Positions 16,937 to 25,503 of a stretch of DNA of 35,271 nucleotides are shown here, in pieces. Position numbers and translations under genes: made by a program. The notes below the pieces were generated by a model. That model did no database searches and was not told where the DNA came from. It saw nothing but the letters and a program-made list of their open reading frames with translations. Origin of the DNA: Pseudomonadota bacterium (GTDB lineage: Bacteria > Pseudomonadota > Alphaproteobacteria > Acetobacterales > Acetobacteraceae); contig JAJZCG010000022.1 of assembly GCA_021846225.1 (NCBI GenBank), forward strand, positions 1-35,271. The letters are read 5' to 3'. Position 1 is the stretch's first letter. Each line of letters starts with the position of its first letter.

Positions 16937-18454
16937 TCAGGCTGTCTCCTCAACGCGGGTATCGCGCGCGGCATATTGCATGATTGTCTCCTCGCTCATC
17001 GCATCGCGCTCAAGTGTCGCGGTCATGCGGCCGTTGCGCATCACCGCTACGCGGTCGCTGATGTAGAGAATTTCCGGCAGTTCGGATGAAACCACGATGA
17101 TCGCATGGCCGCTGGCGGCCAGTTCGCGGATGACGCGGTAGATTTCGTTTTTCGCGCCGATGTCGACGCCGCGCGTCGGCTCGTCGAGCAATAAAATTTT
17201 CACGCCCGAGAGCAGCCAGCGCGCGATGACAATCTTCTGCTGGTTGCCGCCGCTGAACAGGCGCACCGGCTTGTCCGGGTCCAGGGGACGCAGGTGCAGC
17301 GAGCGGAAGAGTTCCATCACATCGGCTCGTAGCCGGCCGCTGCGGATCATCCCTTGCCGGCTGTAGGCCCCCAGCGAGGTGATGGCGGCATTGGAGAGTG
17401 CCGAGCGCAGCGGCAGGATTCCCTCCTTCTTGCGCTCCTCGGGCAACAGGCCGATACCGTAACGGATCGCATCGCGCACGCCGCGCAGGCGCACCACCTG
17501 GCCGCCAAGGCGGATTTCCCCCGCCTGCGGCGTTTCAAGCCCGGCGAGCAGATGGAGCAGCTCGGTGCGCCCGGCTCCCATGAGCCCGGCAATGCCCAGA
17601 ATCTCCCCCCGATGCAGGGTGAAGGAAACTTCGCGGACCCGGTCCTTCCAGGACAGGCCGCGCACATCGAGAACAACCTCCCCTGTGCTCGCGCAGGGGT
17701 GAACCTCATGGCTGAGGTCGCGCCCCACCATCATGGTGACGATCTGCTCCTCGGTTGTATCGGCAAGCGCGATGGTGCCCACCAGGCGGCCGTCGCGCAG
17801 CACGCTGGCGCGGTGGCAAAAGCGGCGGACCTCGTCGAGCTTGTGCGAGACATAGATAATTGCGGTGCCTGTAGAGGCAAGCTGGCGGATAATCGCACCC
17901 AGCTTCTCCACCTCGGCGGGCATGAGGCTGGAGGTCGGCTCATCCATGGCGATAATGCGCGCCTCGAACAGCAAGGCGCGGGCAATTTCCACAATTTGCC
18001 GCTGCGCCACCCGCAGGGTTGAGATTTTGGCGTCTGGGTCTATGCTTTTGTCAAGCTTCGCCAGGGTTGCCGCGGCGGCGGCACGCATTGGCGCGCGCGC
18101 GAGGATGATGCCCGCGCGGGTGAGAGGGCGGCCGAGGAACATATTCTGCGCCACGGTAAGCTCTGGTACCTGCTGCAATTCCTGATGGATCATCGCGATG
18201 CCGGAGCGGCGCGCATTGGCCAGCGAGTGGCCATGCAGGGGCCTGCCGTCGACCTCGATGCTGCCCGTTGCCGGCGCCACGATGCCCGAGAGTATTTTCA
18301 GCAGGGTGGACTTTCCCGCCCCGTTCTCGCCCAGCAGGGCGTGCACCTCGCCTGCCCCGACGTTGAGGCTGACGCCGGACAAGGCCGCGAATGCGCCATA
18401 GGTCTTGCCAATATCACGCATCGCAAGACGCGGCTTATCCGGCGTGTTGCTCAT
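16937..18454 (-). CDS. ABC sugar transporter ATPase, two nucleotide-binding domains (RbsA-like)
   Basis: A 505-residue double ATPase of CUT2 type. Domain 1 has Walker A GENGAGKST, signature LRVAQRQIVEIARAL and Walker B IIAMDEPTSSL. Domain 2 has the expected degenerate Walker A GLMGAGRTE, signature FSGGNQQKIVIARWL and Walker B ILLLDEPTRGVD. This asymmetry is normal for RbsA/AraG/XylG. It powers import of a monosaccharide by the permease at 15958. Its ATG overlaps the stop of the binding-protein gene (ATGA), which implies translational coupling. Confidence 0.93.
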   Translation of the reverse strand: MSNTPDKPRLAMRDIGKTYGAFAALSGVSLNVGAGEVHALLGENGAGKSTLLKILSGIVAPATGSIEVDGRPLHGHSLANARRSGIAMIHQELQQVPELTVAQNMFLGRPLTRAGIILARAPMRAAAAATLAKLDKSIDPDAKISTLRVAQRQIVEIARALLFEARIIAMDEPTSSLMPAEVEKLGAIIRQLASTGTAIIYVSHKLDEVRRFCHRASVLRDGRLVGTIALADTTEEQIVTMMVGRDLSHEVHPCASTGEVVLDVRGLSWKDRVREVSFTLHRGEILGIAGLMGAGRTELLHLLAGLETPQAGEIRLGGQVVRLRGVRDAIRYGIGLLPEERKKEGILPLRSALSNAAITSLGAYSRQGMIRSGRLRADVMELFRSLHLRPLDPDKPVRLFSGGNQQKIVIARWLLSGVKILLLDEPTRGVDIGAKNEIYRVIRELAASGHAIIVVSSELPEILYISDRVAVMRNGRMTATLERDAMSEETIMQYAARDTRVEETA

Positions 18455-19494
18455 TGTTGGGTTGCCGCATCCTGCTTCAGCGCCGCTTCCTGAGAGGCAA
18501 GACCGCCGCTGTAGCGGGCCATGTTGCTCTTGGTCACCAGCGCCTGCGGTGTCACCACCACACGCGGCACGTTCTGTCCGGCAACGATGCGCTCAATAAC
18601 CTCAAGCGCGATAACACCGGTCAGCTTGGGGAAGCTATCGACTGTGCCTGTCAATTCGCCGGCCTTGATGGAGGCGTAGGCATCGCTCGTGCCGTCCGTG
18701 CCGATAACCTGCACCTTGCCGAGCAGATGCGCGTCCTTCACAGCCGCGACCACGCCCAGCGCCATGGTGTCGTTATTGCAATAAAAACCGATCAAATCAG
18801 GATGCTGCTGCAAAATCGTCGTCGCATCATTGTAGGAGAGTTCGCGGTCCCAGTTGCCGGGGACGCTGGCGACAATCGTAAAGCCTTTGGCTTTTGCAAT
18901 CGTTTCGCGGAATCCCGCGGTGCGCTGTATCGCGGCGAACACACCGGCCTGGCCCTCGATAATGGCAAGCTTGCCGCCCTCGGGGTGGTGTGCAATGAAC
19001 CATTTGGCCGCGCGCACGCCGTTGTCGCGCTGAACATTGCCGACAAAATGCGCAATAGTGGGCACCACGGCATCATCCACATCCACAACCGGCAAATTGG
19101 CCTTTGCCGCCTCGGCGATGGCCGGCACAAGATTGGCGTCGGTCTGCGGCGAGATCAACAGGCCCTTATAGCCGCCGTCGATCATGTTTTCCATAATCGA
19201 GAGCTGGCCAATCTGGTCGCTCTCCCCCTGGGCCGCCTGCACGGTAACATGGCTGCCACTCTGCGCGGCGCCATATTTGTAGCCATCGGCAAGCTGGCGC
19301 CAATAGGGGTTGGTCAACGTCTTCAGCACAACACCGTAGCTCTGCCCCTTCACATCAGGCATCGGCCCTAGATTTTGTAGATTATACCATTCAATCCGGC
19401 TTGCATCCGTATCGGGGTTGAGCGGCGGCAACCCCTGGGCCAGGGCAGCCAAAGGCATCAAGGCCGCGGTCGCGGCGAGCAGCATTTTTTTCAT
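18451..19494 (-). CDS. Periplasmic sugar-binding protein (RbsB/Peripla_BP_4 type)
   Basis: A 347-residue secreted binding protein. The signal peptide (MKKMLLAATAALMPLAALA, cut before QG) is a standard Sec signal without lipobox. The mature protein has the two-lobe fold: VVLKTLTNPYWRQLADGYKY, GYKGLLISPQTDANLVPAI, NLPVVDVDDAV, IGFYCNNDTMALGVVAAVKD, KVQVIGTDGTSDAYASIKAG. It captures the substrate sugar for the transporter. GGAGAGGAAATA precedes the ATG, a strong site fitting the high level needed for such proteins. A small hairpin (CCGCA-CAA-TGCGG, 19513-19525) sits just before it in the leader. The sugar is unknown. Confidence 0.92.
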   Translation of the reverse strand: MKKMLLAATAALMPLAALAQGLPPLNPDTDASRIEWYNLQNLGPMPDVKGQSYGVVLKTLTNPYWRQLADGYKYGAAQSGSHVTVQAAQGESDQIGQLSIMENMIDGGYKGLLISPQTDANLVPAIAEAAKANLPVVDVDDAVVPTIAHFVGNVQRDNGVRAAKWFIAHHPEGGKLAIIEGQAGVFAAIQRTAGFRETIAKAKGFTIVASVPGNWDRELSYNDATTILQQHPDLIGFYCNNDTMALGVVAAVKDAHLLGKVQVIGTDGTSDAYASIKAGELTGTVDSFPKLTGVIALEVIERIVAGQNVPRVVVTPQALVTKSNMARYSGGLASQEAALKQDAATQQ

Positions 19495-19556
19495 TATTTC
19501 CTCTCCATAACACCGCACAATGCGGCGTTTTATAGCAATTTAGCGGTAGGGCGGTA

Positions 19557-20558
19557 TCAGCTGTTACCCAGCATGATTTGTTGCAAAATAGCCTGGGAGC
19601 TGACCGCATCCTGGCGGCCGATCGCATCGCTCAGTCCGTTGCTTTGGTCGAGCCGGTCGACGATATCGATCATGCGCCGGACTGTCCTTATATTGGTCTC
19701 GCATTCCTTTACCGGGTCGAGTCCGGTGATGTCGGGGAAGGTATCAAAGTAAAGCGCGCCCGTATAACCATCGCGCTTTATCTGGCGGAGCAGTTCTATG
19801 GTCTGCACCGAATGCACCGCGCCAACCATCAACCCGTCATCGCGTTTTGCATAAGCGTCGTTGAGGTGAAGACCGAGCAGCTTGCTGCGCCGCGCGACGA
19901 GAGCCGCGGCATAGGCCGGTTGCTCCTCGGCATAGAGCACATGCGCCATGTCCAGCGTCACACCGAGGTTGGGCCGGTTAATCTCATCAATAGCCAGAAG
20001 CGTGGTCGCCGCATCGGGGAGGAGACTGAAGGAGCGCGGCTCGTTGGGTTTGTATTCCAGGCTGATGGCAACGCCAGGATTATGGTCCGCCACCTCGCGG
20101 ATACCCTCAATCTCCATCTCCCAGGCGCGCGCATAATCCATCTGGAACGCATAATCGAAGCCATCCTGACCAAGCCAAAGGGTCAACATCGGCGCTTCGC
20201 AGGCGGCGGCGGCATCTGAGCCGCGCTTGGTCAGGTCAATCGCCTTGCGCCGCACGGCGGGATCTGGGTTGGTGAAAGCGCCCAAAGCAAACTCGCGGAC
20301 GCTATAATAACGCATCGCAAGGCCGCTGATATCGAGCCCCTCGGCGCGAATCTGGCGCGCGAGCGCTACCGGCTCGGTACCGGAAAAATGGTCGGGAAAG
20401 TTGAGGTCAAGCACCGTGAGGCCGCTGACCGTAGCGGCCCGCTGCACCATCTGAATCGGCGTTGGTTTACCAGATAGTTCTGGCCAAAAAAGTTTTTGAT
20501 GCGACGCAAAAGAATTTAGCCGCGTAGCAAACGGCAAAGATTGTAATGACGTAACCAC
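19557..20558 (-). CDS. TIM-barrel sugar isomerase/epimerase, RhaI-like
   Basis: A 333-residue xylose-isomerase-like TIM barrel. Likely metal ligands are the Glu in SLEYKPNEP, the Asp in GVTLDMAHVLY and the His in LGLHLNDAY. The HLNDAYAKRDDGLMVGAVHS strand-loop and EYKPNEP strand resemble Pseudomonas stutzeri-type L-rhamnose isomerase and its relatives. It would interconvert an aldose and a ketose, which the operon kinase then phosphorylates. It is the first gene of the operon. The start is a GTG (20558) with GGAGG 5 nt before. L-rhamnose, lyxose, allose or ribose isomerisation are all possible; no aldolase is present to tell. Confidence 0.8.
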   Translation of the reverse strand: MVTSLQSLPFATRLNSFASHQKLFWPELSGKPTPIQMVQRAATVSGLTVLDLNFPDHFSGTEPVALARQIRAEGLDISGLAMRYYSVREFALGAFTNPDPAVRRKAIDLTKRGSDAAAACEAPMLTLWLGQDGFDYAFQMDYARAWEMEIEGIREVADHNPGVAISLEYKPNEPRSFSLLPDAATTLLAIDEINRPNLGVTLDMAHVLYAEEQPAYAAALVARRSKLLGLHLNDAYAKRDDGLMVGAVHSVQTIELLRQIKRDGYTGALYFDTFPDITGLDPVKECETNIRTVRRMIDIVDRLDQSNGLSDAIGRQDAVSSQAILQQIMLGNS

Positions 20559-20580
20559 GCCAGCCTCCGGTTTTGATTTA

Positions 20581-20614
20581 CTTTACTAATATGTTTACGC
20601 TAGTAAAGTGTCAA
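20581..20614 (-). promoter_or_regulatory. Sugar operon promoter with overlapping operator
   Basis: On the minus strand TTGACA (20614-20609) is followed after 17 nt by TATTAG (20591-20586), a good sigma-70-type promoter. A perfect 8-bp inverted repeat, CTTTACTA-N12-TAGTAAAG (20581-20608), covers the spacer next to the -35 box and the -10 box. This is the geometry of a repressor operator. The operon-encoded RpiR regulator is the natural candidate. Confidence 0.65.
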
Positions 20615-20755
20615 GGCTTAAAACAGAAAAGCCCGGCAAAACTGCGCCGTCCTCAAATAGACAATTTGCCCTGGCGCACCTGCCGGTAAAGCGCTCCAGG
20701 AGCCTGTCCCGGTAACGGCTGAATTAGGCGCGGCGCGGTATGGTTTTTTGGCTTC

Positions 20756-20880
20756 ATGAGCAAAGTGTTTCGCCCGTGGAAAACCGATGACGTCTGGTTA
20801 CTCCCCCGTTCGGTGGCGGACTTCGTCCCCGCCGCATCATCCGGCGATGATGGTCGCGCTGCCGCTTTACGCCTACATGC
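20756..20880 (+). pseudogene. IS1182-family transposase N-terminal remnant
   Basis: The first 27 or so codons read MSKVFRPWKTDDVWLLPRSV, then ADFVP, the start of IS1182-type transposases. From 20835 another frame continues with HHPAMMVALPLYAY, a piece that normally lies some 40 residues later. So an internal deletion has removed a segment and shifted the frame; the rest of the gene is absent. It is a dead IS fragment at the left edge of the accessory segment. Confidence 0.7.
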
Positions 20881-20942
20881 TTACGGATGCTCTGATGATG
20901 GGCCGCGCATCAATATCTTGAAAGCCGTCAGCCCTATTTCGC

Positions 20943-21210
20943 CTAACTCATCGGCAGATCCGGGATAAACCCATCATCCGTTCCAAAGAGGTTCGATGAC
21001 TTCAATGGAATTTTTGCTGTGGATTTTGGTGCGGTTTCCCCTGGGGAATCCAATGTAAGCCTGCGGATTTCGATGAGGTCAGCCACCTGAGCGTCGCCGA
21101 TTGGGTCTGGTTGAATGAATATCGTGTCTCTGTCTGGCGCTTTCGGTTCAGGCCATCTCGCATCATCAAGCAGAAGTTCCTTAGCATATCTACCTCTGTC
21201 GTATGATTTT
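20943..21210 (-). pseudogene. Unrecognised coding remnant beside IS5
   Basis: An open minus-strand frame ends at 20943 with about 88 residues after it leaves the IS5 region (phrases DDARWPEPKAPDRDTIFIQP, DAQVADLIEIRRLT, NLFGTDDGFIPDLPMS). The composition looks like real protein rather than an antisense shadow, but no own start or ribosome site is seen, and I do not recognise the family. It may be the tail of a gene cut by the IS. Low certainty. Confidence 0.25.
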
Positions 21211-21741
21211 TCTTGTGCGCAGGCGGATGTGGGCGAGCAGAACCCAGGCGGTTGCACTGGCGATTGTTGCCTCGAAATCCTTAGCGAGACGGCCGCATCG
21301 GCCGAGCCAGGCGAATGTTCTCTCGACGACCCATCGGCGGGGCAGGAGTTCAAAACCTTCAGCGGTGCCGGAGCACTTTACGATTTGTATGGTCCATTTT
21401 CCGATCTTTTCGAGGCGCCCTTTCAGTTTAGGACCGGCATAGCCGCCATCGGCGAAGACATGCCGCAGCCGCGGGTCGCGCGCGCGGATGGATTTGAGCA
21501 CCGCAGGCGCACCCGCCTCGGTCGTTTTCACCGGCTGGCTATCGATCACGCCCGCGGTTGGCGATACCGAGCACAGCCGTCCGCGCGGCGCCGGTGCCGG
21601 CATTAAAGGCGTGATCAGCGCCCATTCGGCATCCGTAAGGTTGCTTGCATAGCGCAGCTCATCCCGGCAATATCGCCGCCGGGCGGTTTCAGTCCAAGGC
21701 ATCGGGACTCCGCCAGTTGTCGCAAACCAACGGAATCGCAA
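21190..21741 (-). pseudogene. IS5-family transposase with two in-frame deletions
   Basis: A 183-residue frame matching IS5-family (IS427-like) transposases in order: YASNLTDAEWALITPLMPAP, AGVIDSQPVKTTEAGAP, RLRHVFADGGYAGPKLKGRL, PRRWVVERTFAWLGR. Full-length relatives are about 260-280 residues. One gap removes the segment between PRGR and AGVIDSQ, a second removes the GKKVKGRKRH region after TTEAGAP. The three catalytic DDE residues (in VIDSQ, FADGG, VVERTF) remain, and the frame is kept. Loss of conserved core parts makes activity unlikely. The right IS end is probably near 21785 (GAACCTGAACG on the minus strand); I found no matching left end. Confidence 0.75.
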
Positions 21742-21848
21742 CCAATTGAAATCGCTTAACTATTTTTTCGTTCAGGTTCTAAGGGAATTCGACATATGCC
21801 GTCGCACACGTGCCGCCTTTGCACCGCCGCCCGGCACCCCCTTAAGCC

Positions 21849-24422
21849 ATGATCCGCAGCCACTGGCGGGCCATCACCCTCCTCACGCTTATCGTGGTGC
21901 TGGCCAACGCCATCATTCTCAGCGGCACTTTCAACTGCGACCCCGAAATCTTGTTCAGCGGCCTCGCCGTCGCCCCGCAGCGCTCGTTCACCGACGCTTG
22001 CTTCGTTGATCCCGCCGTCGGCTTCCTCACGCAGGCGCTGGGGCATTTAAGCGCGCAGGACTGGCTGCACGGCATCATCCCCTGGTGGAACCCCTATACC
22101 GGCATCGGGATGCCCCTGGCCGCCGAGGTCCAGAACGAATCCTTCTTCCTCCCCTTCGTGCTGCTGCTGCACTTCCATAATGGCTGGATCGTCCAGCGCT
22201 TGCTCTTCCAGATTTTTTCCGGCCTGCTCACCTACGCCCTCCTGTTCCTCCTGAAACTTGGCCGCCCTGCGGCCCTGCTCGGCGGCGCGCTGTTCTCCCT
22301 CAACGGAACCTTCATCCTCACCGCCGGCACGGTCGCCGGCACGTTTCTGTTTCTTCCCCTGCTGCTCATCGGCATCGAGCGGGCGCACCAGGCCGCCTTG
22401 GCCCGCCGGCCCATGGGCTGGTCACTCATTGCACTCGCCATCGCCGGGTCGCTCTATGCCGGCTTTCCTGAAATCGCCTATTTCGACGGCCTGCTCGCCG
22501 CGAGCTGGACCCTGCTGCGCCTGGCCCAGACACCCGCCACCGCGCGCTGGCACCTGCTGGCCAAAATCGTCACCGGTGCGCTCCTTGGCATCGTCCTCAC
22601 CGCGCCGATGCTCATTCCCTTCCTGCAATATCTCCAGCTTGGCGATCTCGGCCTGCACGGCATCCTGATGGCCAAGGAAATTTCACCCATCGCCGCAACG
22701 CCGCTGCAAATGCTGCCGATGTTTTATGGGGCCCTCGCCTCCTATTCCGCCATCGCCTTCGCCTGGTTCCAGATCGGCGGCTGGTTTGGTTGCGCCCCGG
22801 TCCTGCTCGCCCTCTACGCCGTGGTCCCAAAACCCGGCGCGCCACACCGCGCCGAGCGCACCCTCCTTGCCTGCTGGATTGTCATCTTGGAGGCCCGCTG
22901 TTTTGGACTCCCCGGTGTTACCGCGCTCCTCAACCTCATCCCCGGCGTCGCCTCCACCGACATCATCCGCTACGCCCCGCTTTCCGTTGAATTCGCGGTT
23001 TTCGTGCTGGCCGCCTTTGGTTTCGACGATCTTTCCCGGTGCGGCCCGGCAACGCGCGGGCGGCTAGCCTGGTGTGCCGCCGCGTTTTTTGTCTGCCTCG
23101 GCCTCTCCGTCATTCCCGCCTGGCATTTGCTGCCGGGCTGGTACCGCACCTATCCGGCGTTGCGCCTGCCAGCGCTGCTCAGCCTCGGCGGCATCACGCT
23201 TACACTCGCCGCCACGGCGCTCTCATTGCGCACCGGCCGGCATCTGCGCGCTACCCAGGCGCTTATCATTACCGGCGGCGTGCTGCTGTTCCTCACGTCT
23301 CAGCTCGGCGGCCTGCGCTCCGGCCATATCGACCGCGCCGGCATCGCATACCTGCAGACCAACGCCGGCCTCACCCGTTTTTACACGCTTGGCCCCTTCA
23401 ACTCCAATTACCCGGCGGAGTACCGCATCGCCGCCATCAACGCCGTGCAACTCCCCACCCCGGAAAACTGGTCAAATTTCTACAACACCAAACTGCTGAC
23501 ACCGCCACAGTCTTTCGCCTACGGGTCCACGATCTTCATGCAGACCGCCGCCGTGCGCGCCAACATCGCGGCGTTTGAGGCTCTCGGCGTTAAATTCATC
23601 GGCATCCCCCTTGGTGGCCCGCCGCTGAACCGCATCCTGCTCTCCACCCCGCCGCCCGTCAGCGTGCCCACCACCGGCGCGCGCGGCAACAATTACCTGC
23701 AAATGCAACCCGGCCAGAGCGTCACCGGCACCATCACCGCGCCGGCCAGGCCCGCCTCCACCATCTACGCCGCCGCCATCACGCTCGGCACCTTCAAGGG
23801 CCGCAGCAGCGGCCCGCTCGCCATCAGCCTCTGCGCGGGCGGCCAATGCGCCACCGGCCAATCAGACCTCACTCTGGCCACTGACAATGCCGCCTTCACC
23901 ATCCGGCTCACCCCGCCGCTGCCCATCCAGCCCGGCACCGCCCTCACCTACCGCATCACCCACGCCGCAGGCCCCGCCGTGGCCCTCTGGCTCTCCACCG
24001 CCCAAACTCCCATGCTCGCCCTGCAAGTCTCCGCCCCCACTGACCAACCCATCCGCGTGCTACACAGCCCGGCCATGCTAATCTATCAACTTCCCAACCC
24101 CGCCCCCTACACCCAGGCCAGTCTTGACGCCTGCAACCTCGTCATCCTCAACCGCCAGTTCATGCAGTCCAACTGCCCGCAACCCGCCACCCTGCTCCGG
24201 CGCGAGCTGTTCTACCCCGGCTGGCGCGCCCGCGTTAACGGCACGCCCGCCGCCATCCAGCCGGTCTCCGGCATCTTCCAGCAAATTCCTTTGCCCGCCG
24301 GTCCTGCCACCATCCGCTTCACCTACATGCCAGCCCACACCCGCCTTAGTTGCGCCGCCGCCCTGCTCGCCTGCCTAATCTGGCTGCTCTGCGCCCTGGC
24401 CGCCCGGCGGCACCGCGCATGA
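21849..24422 (+). CDS. YfhO-like GT-C fold membrane protein
   Basis: An 857-residue integral membrane protein. It begins with a hydrophobic signal anchor, a periplasmic loop with IIPWWNPYTGIGMPLAAEVQ (typical of GT-C glycosyltransferase-like proteins), then about ten more spans to residue 500. A large periplasmic domain follows, and a last helix (ALLACLIWLLCALA) ends the protein. The stretch LLRRELFYPGWRARVNGTPA just before the last helix is the hallmark of the YfhO family. Relatives are linked to lipid-linked sugar transfer or surface polymer modification in other bacteria; the role here is unknown. Upstream is IS5, downstream an IS630 fragment, so it may be IS-carried or island cargo. The ribosome site is weak. 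Confidence 0.75.
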   Translation: MIRSHWRAITLLTLIVVLANAIILSGTFNCDPEILFSGLAVAPQRSFTDACFVDPAVGFLTQALGHLSAQDWLHGIIPWWNPYTGIGMPLAAEVQNESFFLPFVLLLHFHNGWIVQRLLFQIFSGLLTYALLFLLKLGRPAALLGGALFSLNGTFILTAGTVAGTFLFLPLLLIGIERAHQAALARRPMGWSLIALAIAGSLYAGFPEIAYFDGLLAASWTLLRLAQTPATARWHLLAKIVTGALLGIVLTAPMLIPFLQYLQLGDLGLHGILMAKEISPIAATPLQMLPMFYGALASYSAIAFAWFQIGGWFGCAPVLLALYAVVPKPGAPHRAERTLLACWIVILEARCFGLPGVTALLNLIPGVASTDIIRYAPLSVEFAVFVLAAFGFDDLSRCGPATRGRLAWCAAAFFVCLGLSVIPAWHLLPGWYRTYPALRLPALLSLGGITLTLAATALSLRTGRHLRATQALIITGGVLLFLTSQLGGLRSGHIDRAGIAYLQTNAGLTRFYTLGPFNSNYPAEYRIAAINAVQLPTPENWSNFYNTKLLTPPQSFAYGSTIFMQTAAVRANIAAFEALGVKFIGIPLGGPPLNRILLSTPPPVSVPTTGARGNNYLQMQPGQSVTGTITAPARPASTIYAAAITLGTFKGRSSGPLAISLCAGGQCATGQSDLTLATDNAAFTIRLTPPLPIQPGTALTYRITHAAGPAVALWLSTAQTPMLALQVSAPTDQPIRVLHSPAMLIYQLPNPAPYTQASLDACNLVILNRQFMQSNCPQPATLLRRELFYPGWRARVNGTPAAIQPVSGIFQQIPLPAGPATIRFTYMPAHTRLSCAAALLACLIWLLCALAARRHRA

Positions 24423-24539
24423 TCCAGGCGCATTGGCGGCGGCCTCGCCACCAGCGGCCTGCCCTTCGTGCCGCTGCTCGGCATCGAACACACCTGGCAC
24501 GCCGCCACCGCGCGCCGCCGCATGGGCTGGGCGAGCGCG

Positions 24540-24767
24540 GCCTTGTCACCAGGCGATATCGTCATCATGGACAATCTCGGCAGCCATAAAAGCCCAGCGG
24601 TGCGCAAAGCCATTCGCGAAGCTGGCGCCAAGCTCAAAATCCTGCTCCGCAAGGCTGCAGAGCGCACCGTCGAGGCAACTTGGAAACGCATCGGCACGTT
24701 GCTCAACGAGTTCAAGCCACAGGAACGCGCAAACGACCTCAGAAACTCAGGATATACGTCAAATTAG
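24540..24767 (+). pseudogene. IS630-family transposase C-terminal remnant
   Basis: The frame ending at 24767 reads LSPGDIVIMDNLGSHKSPAV, then RKAIREAGAKLK, ILLRKAAERTVEATWKRIGT and the end YTSN, the C-terminal part of IS630-type transposases. The normal LFLPPYSPDLNPIE-type segment with the catalytic Glu is missing between AKLK and LLRKAAER. Everything before about 24540 is also lost. The tail GTGAAAGAGACTC just after it may be the IS end. It is an inactive fragment. Confidence 0.72.
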
Positions 24768-25215
24768 GTGAAAGAGACTCTAATAAATGGCCGGGGCCCT
24801 GCACCGAGATTGATTCAGAGCCACGGTTGGAAGCGATTTGACAGTGCGAGGATAGGCTCGATCTCTGGCTGCAGGCGGCGGAGGCGCATGATCACAGACA
24901 ACGAAAACCAGCGACGTTCGGACTGATTGGTGCTCATTCTCGATTCTTGAGCCCGGCCGATGCAAGTGAGAAAACAAATGATTTTGTCCGGCCGCACCGC
25001 ATAAATCGATGGGAATCCGGCGTCGGCACTAGACGCCCCGCTTGTTGAGCCTGCCCTTGGCCGTGAGGTGCTGCGCAACAATCCACACGCTCATCCAGAT
25101 CGTCGCGCTACAGTGAGGTGCCAAGGGACAACCGATTAAAGTCGGATGCTTACTGGATATTGGGTGCATCGCGCCTCTTTGCCTCGGGGCAGGGATTGGT
25201 AGCTTTCTTGATGTT
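24768..25215. other. Gap without a clear gene
   Basis: About 450 bp between the IS630 fragment and the toxin-antitoxin operator. Only short open frames occur, mostly on the minus strand (one holds MSTNQSERRWFSLSVIMRL), with no convincing ribosome site and no family I know. It is probably decayed mobile DNA. Confidence 0.3.
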
Positions 25216-25231
25216 TCATGATTTATCATGA
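25216..25231. promoter_or_regulatory. Toxin-antitoxin operator palindrome
   Basis: A perfect 7-bp inverted repeat TCATGAT-TT-ATCATGA, 41 bp before the antitoxin GTG. Type II antitoxins with ribbon-helix-helix-like N-termini bind such sites to repress their own operon. It covers an alternative ATG (25228), further support for the downstream start. Confidence 0.5.
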
Positions 25232-25272
25232 TACGCCCTGATTTATCGAAGGATGAGGATTGGAGGCGTGCC

Positions 25273-25503
25273 GTGGCAACCAAGACCCGCGAGAAATTCG
25301 CGACCCAGGTGAATTCGGAGATTTTGTCCGCTGTTCGCAATCTTGCGCACAGCGAGGGACGGCAGCTTCAGGCGCTGGTTGATGAAGCGCTGGCCGATCT
25401 GATTGAGAAGCGCAAGCAGGGCAGGCCCCGTGCCAACGTCATGGCCGCCTATCAGGCGAGCCACGAAAAATTCGGGGCGCTTTACAAAAAGCTGGCTGAA
25501 TGA
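25273..25503 (+). CDS. Antitoxin of a Doc-type toxin-antitoxin pair
   Basis: A 76-residue protein starting ATKTREKFATQVNSEILSAV after the initiator Met. The N-terminal part suits a ribbon-helix-helix-type DNA-binding fold and the C-terminal RPRANVMAAYQASHEKFGAL, then YKKLAE, would wrap the toxin. The GTG start has GGAGG 6 nt upstream; an ATG 45 bp earlier in frame lies inside the operator. The stop overlaps the toxin ATG (ATGA). It should neutralise the toxin and repress the operon. Confidence 0.75.
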   Translation: MATKTREKFATQVNSEILSAVRNLAHSEGRQLQALVDEALADLIEKRKQGRPRANVMAAYQASHEKFGALYKKLAE

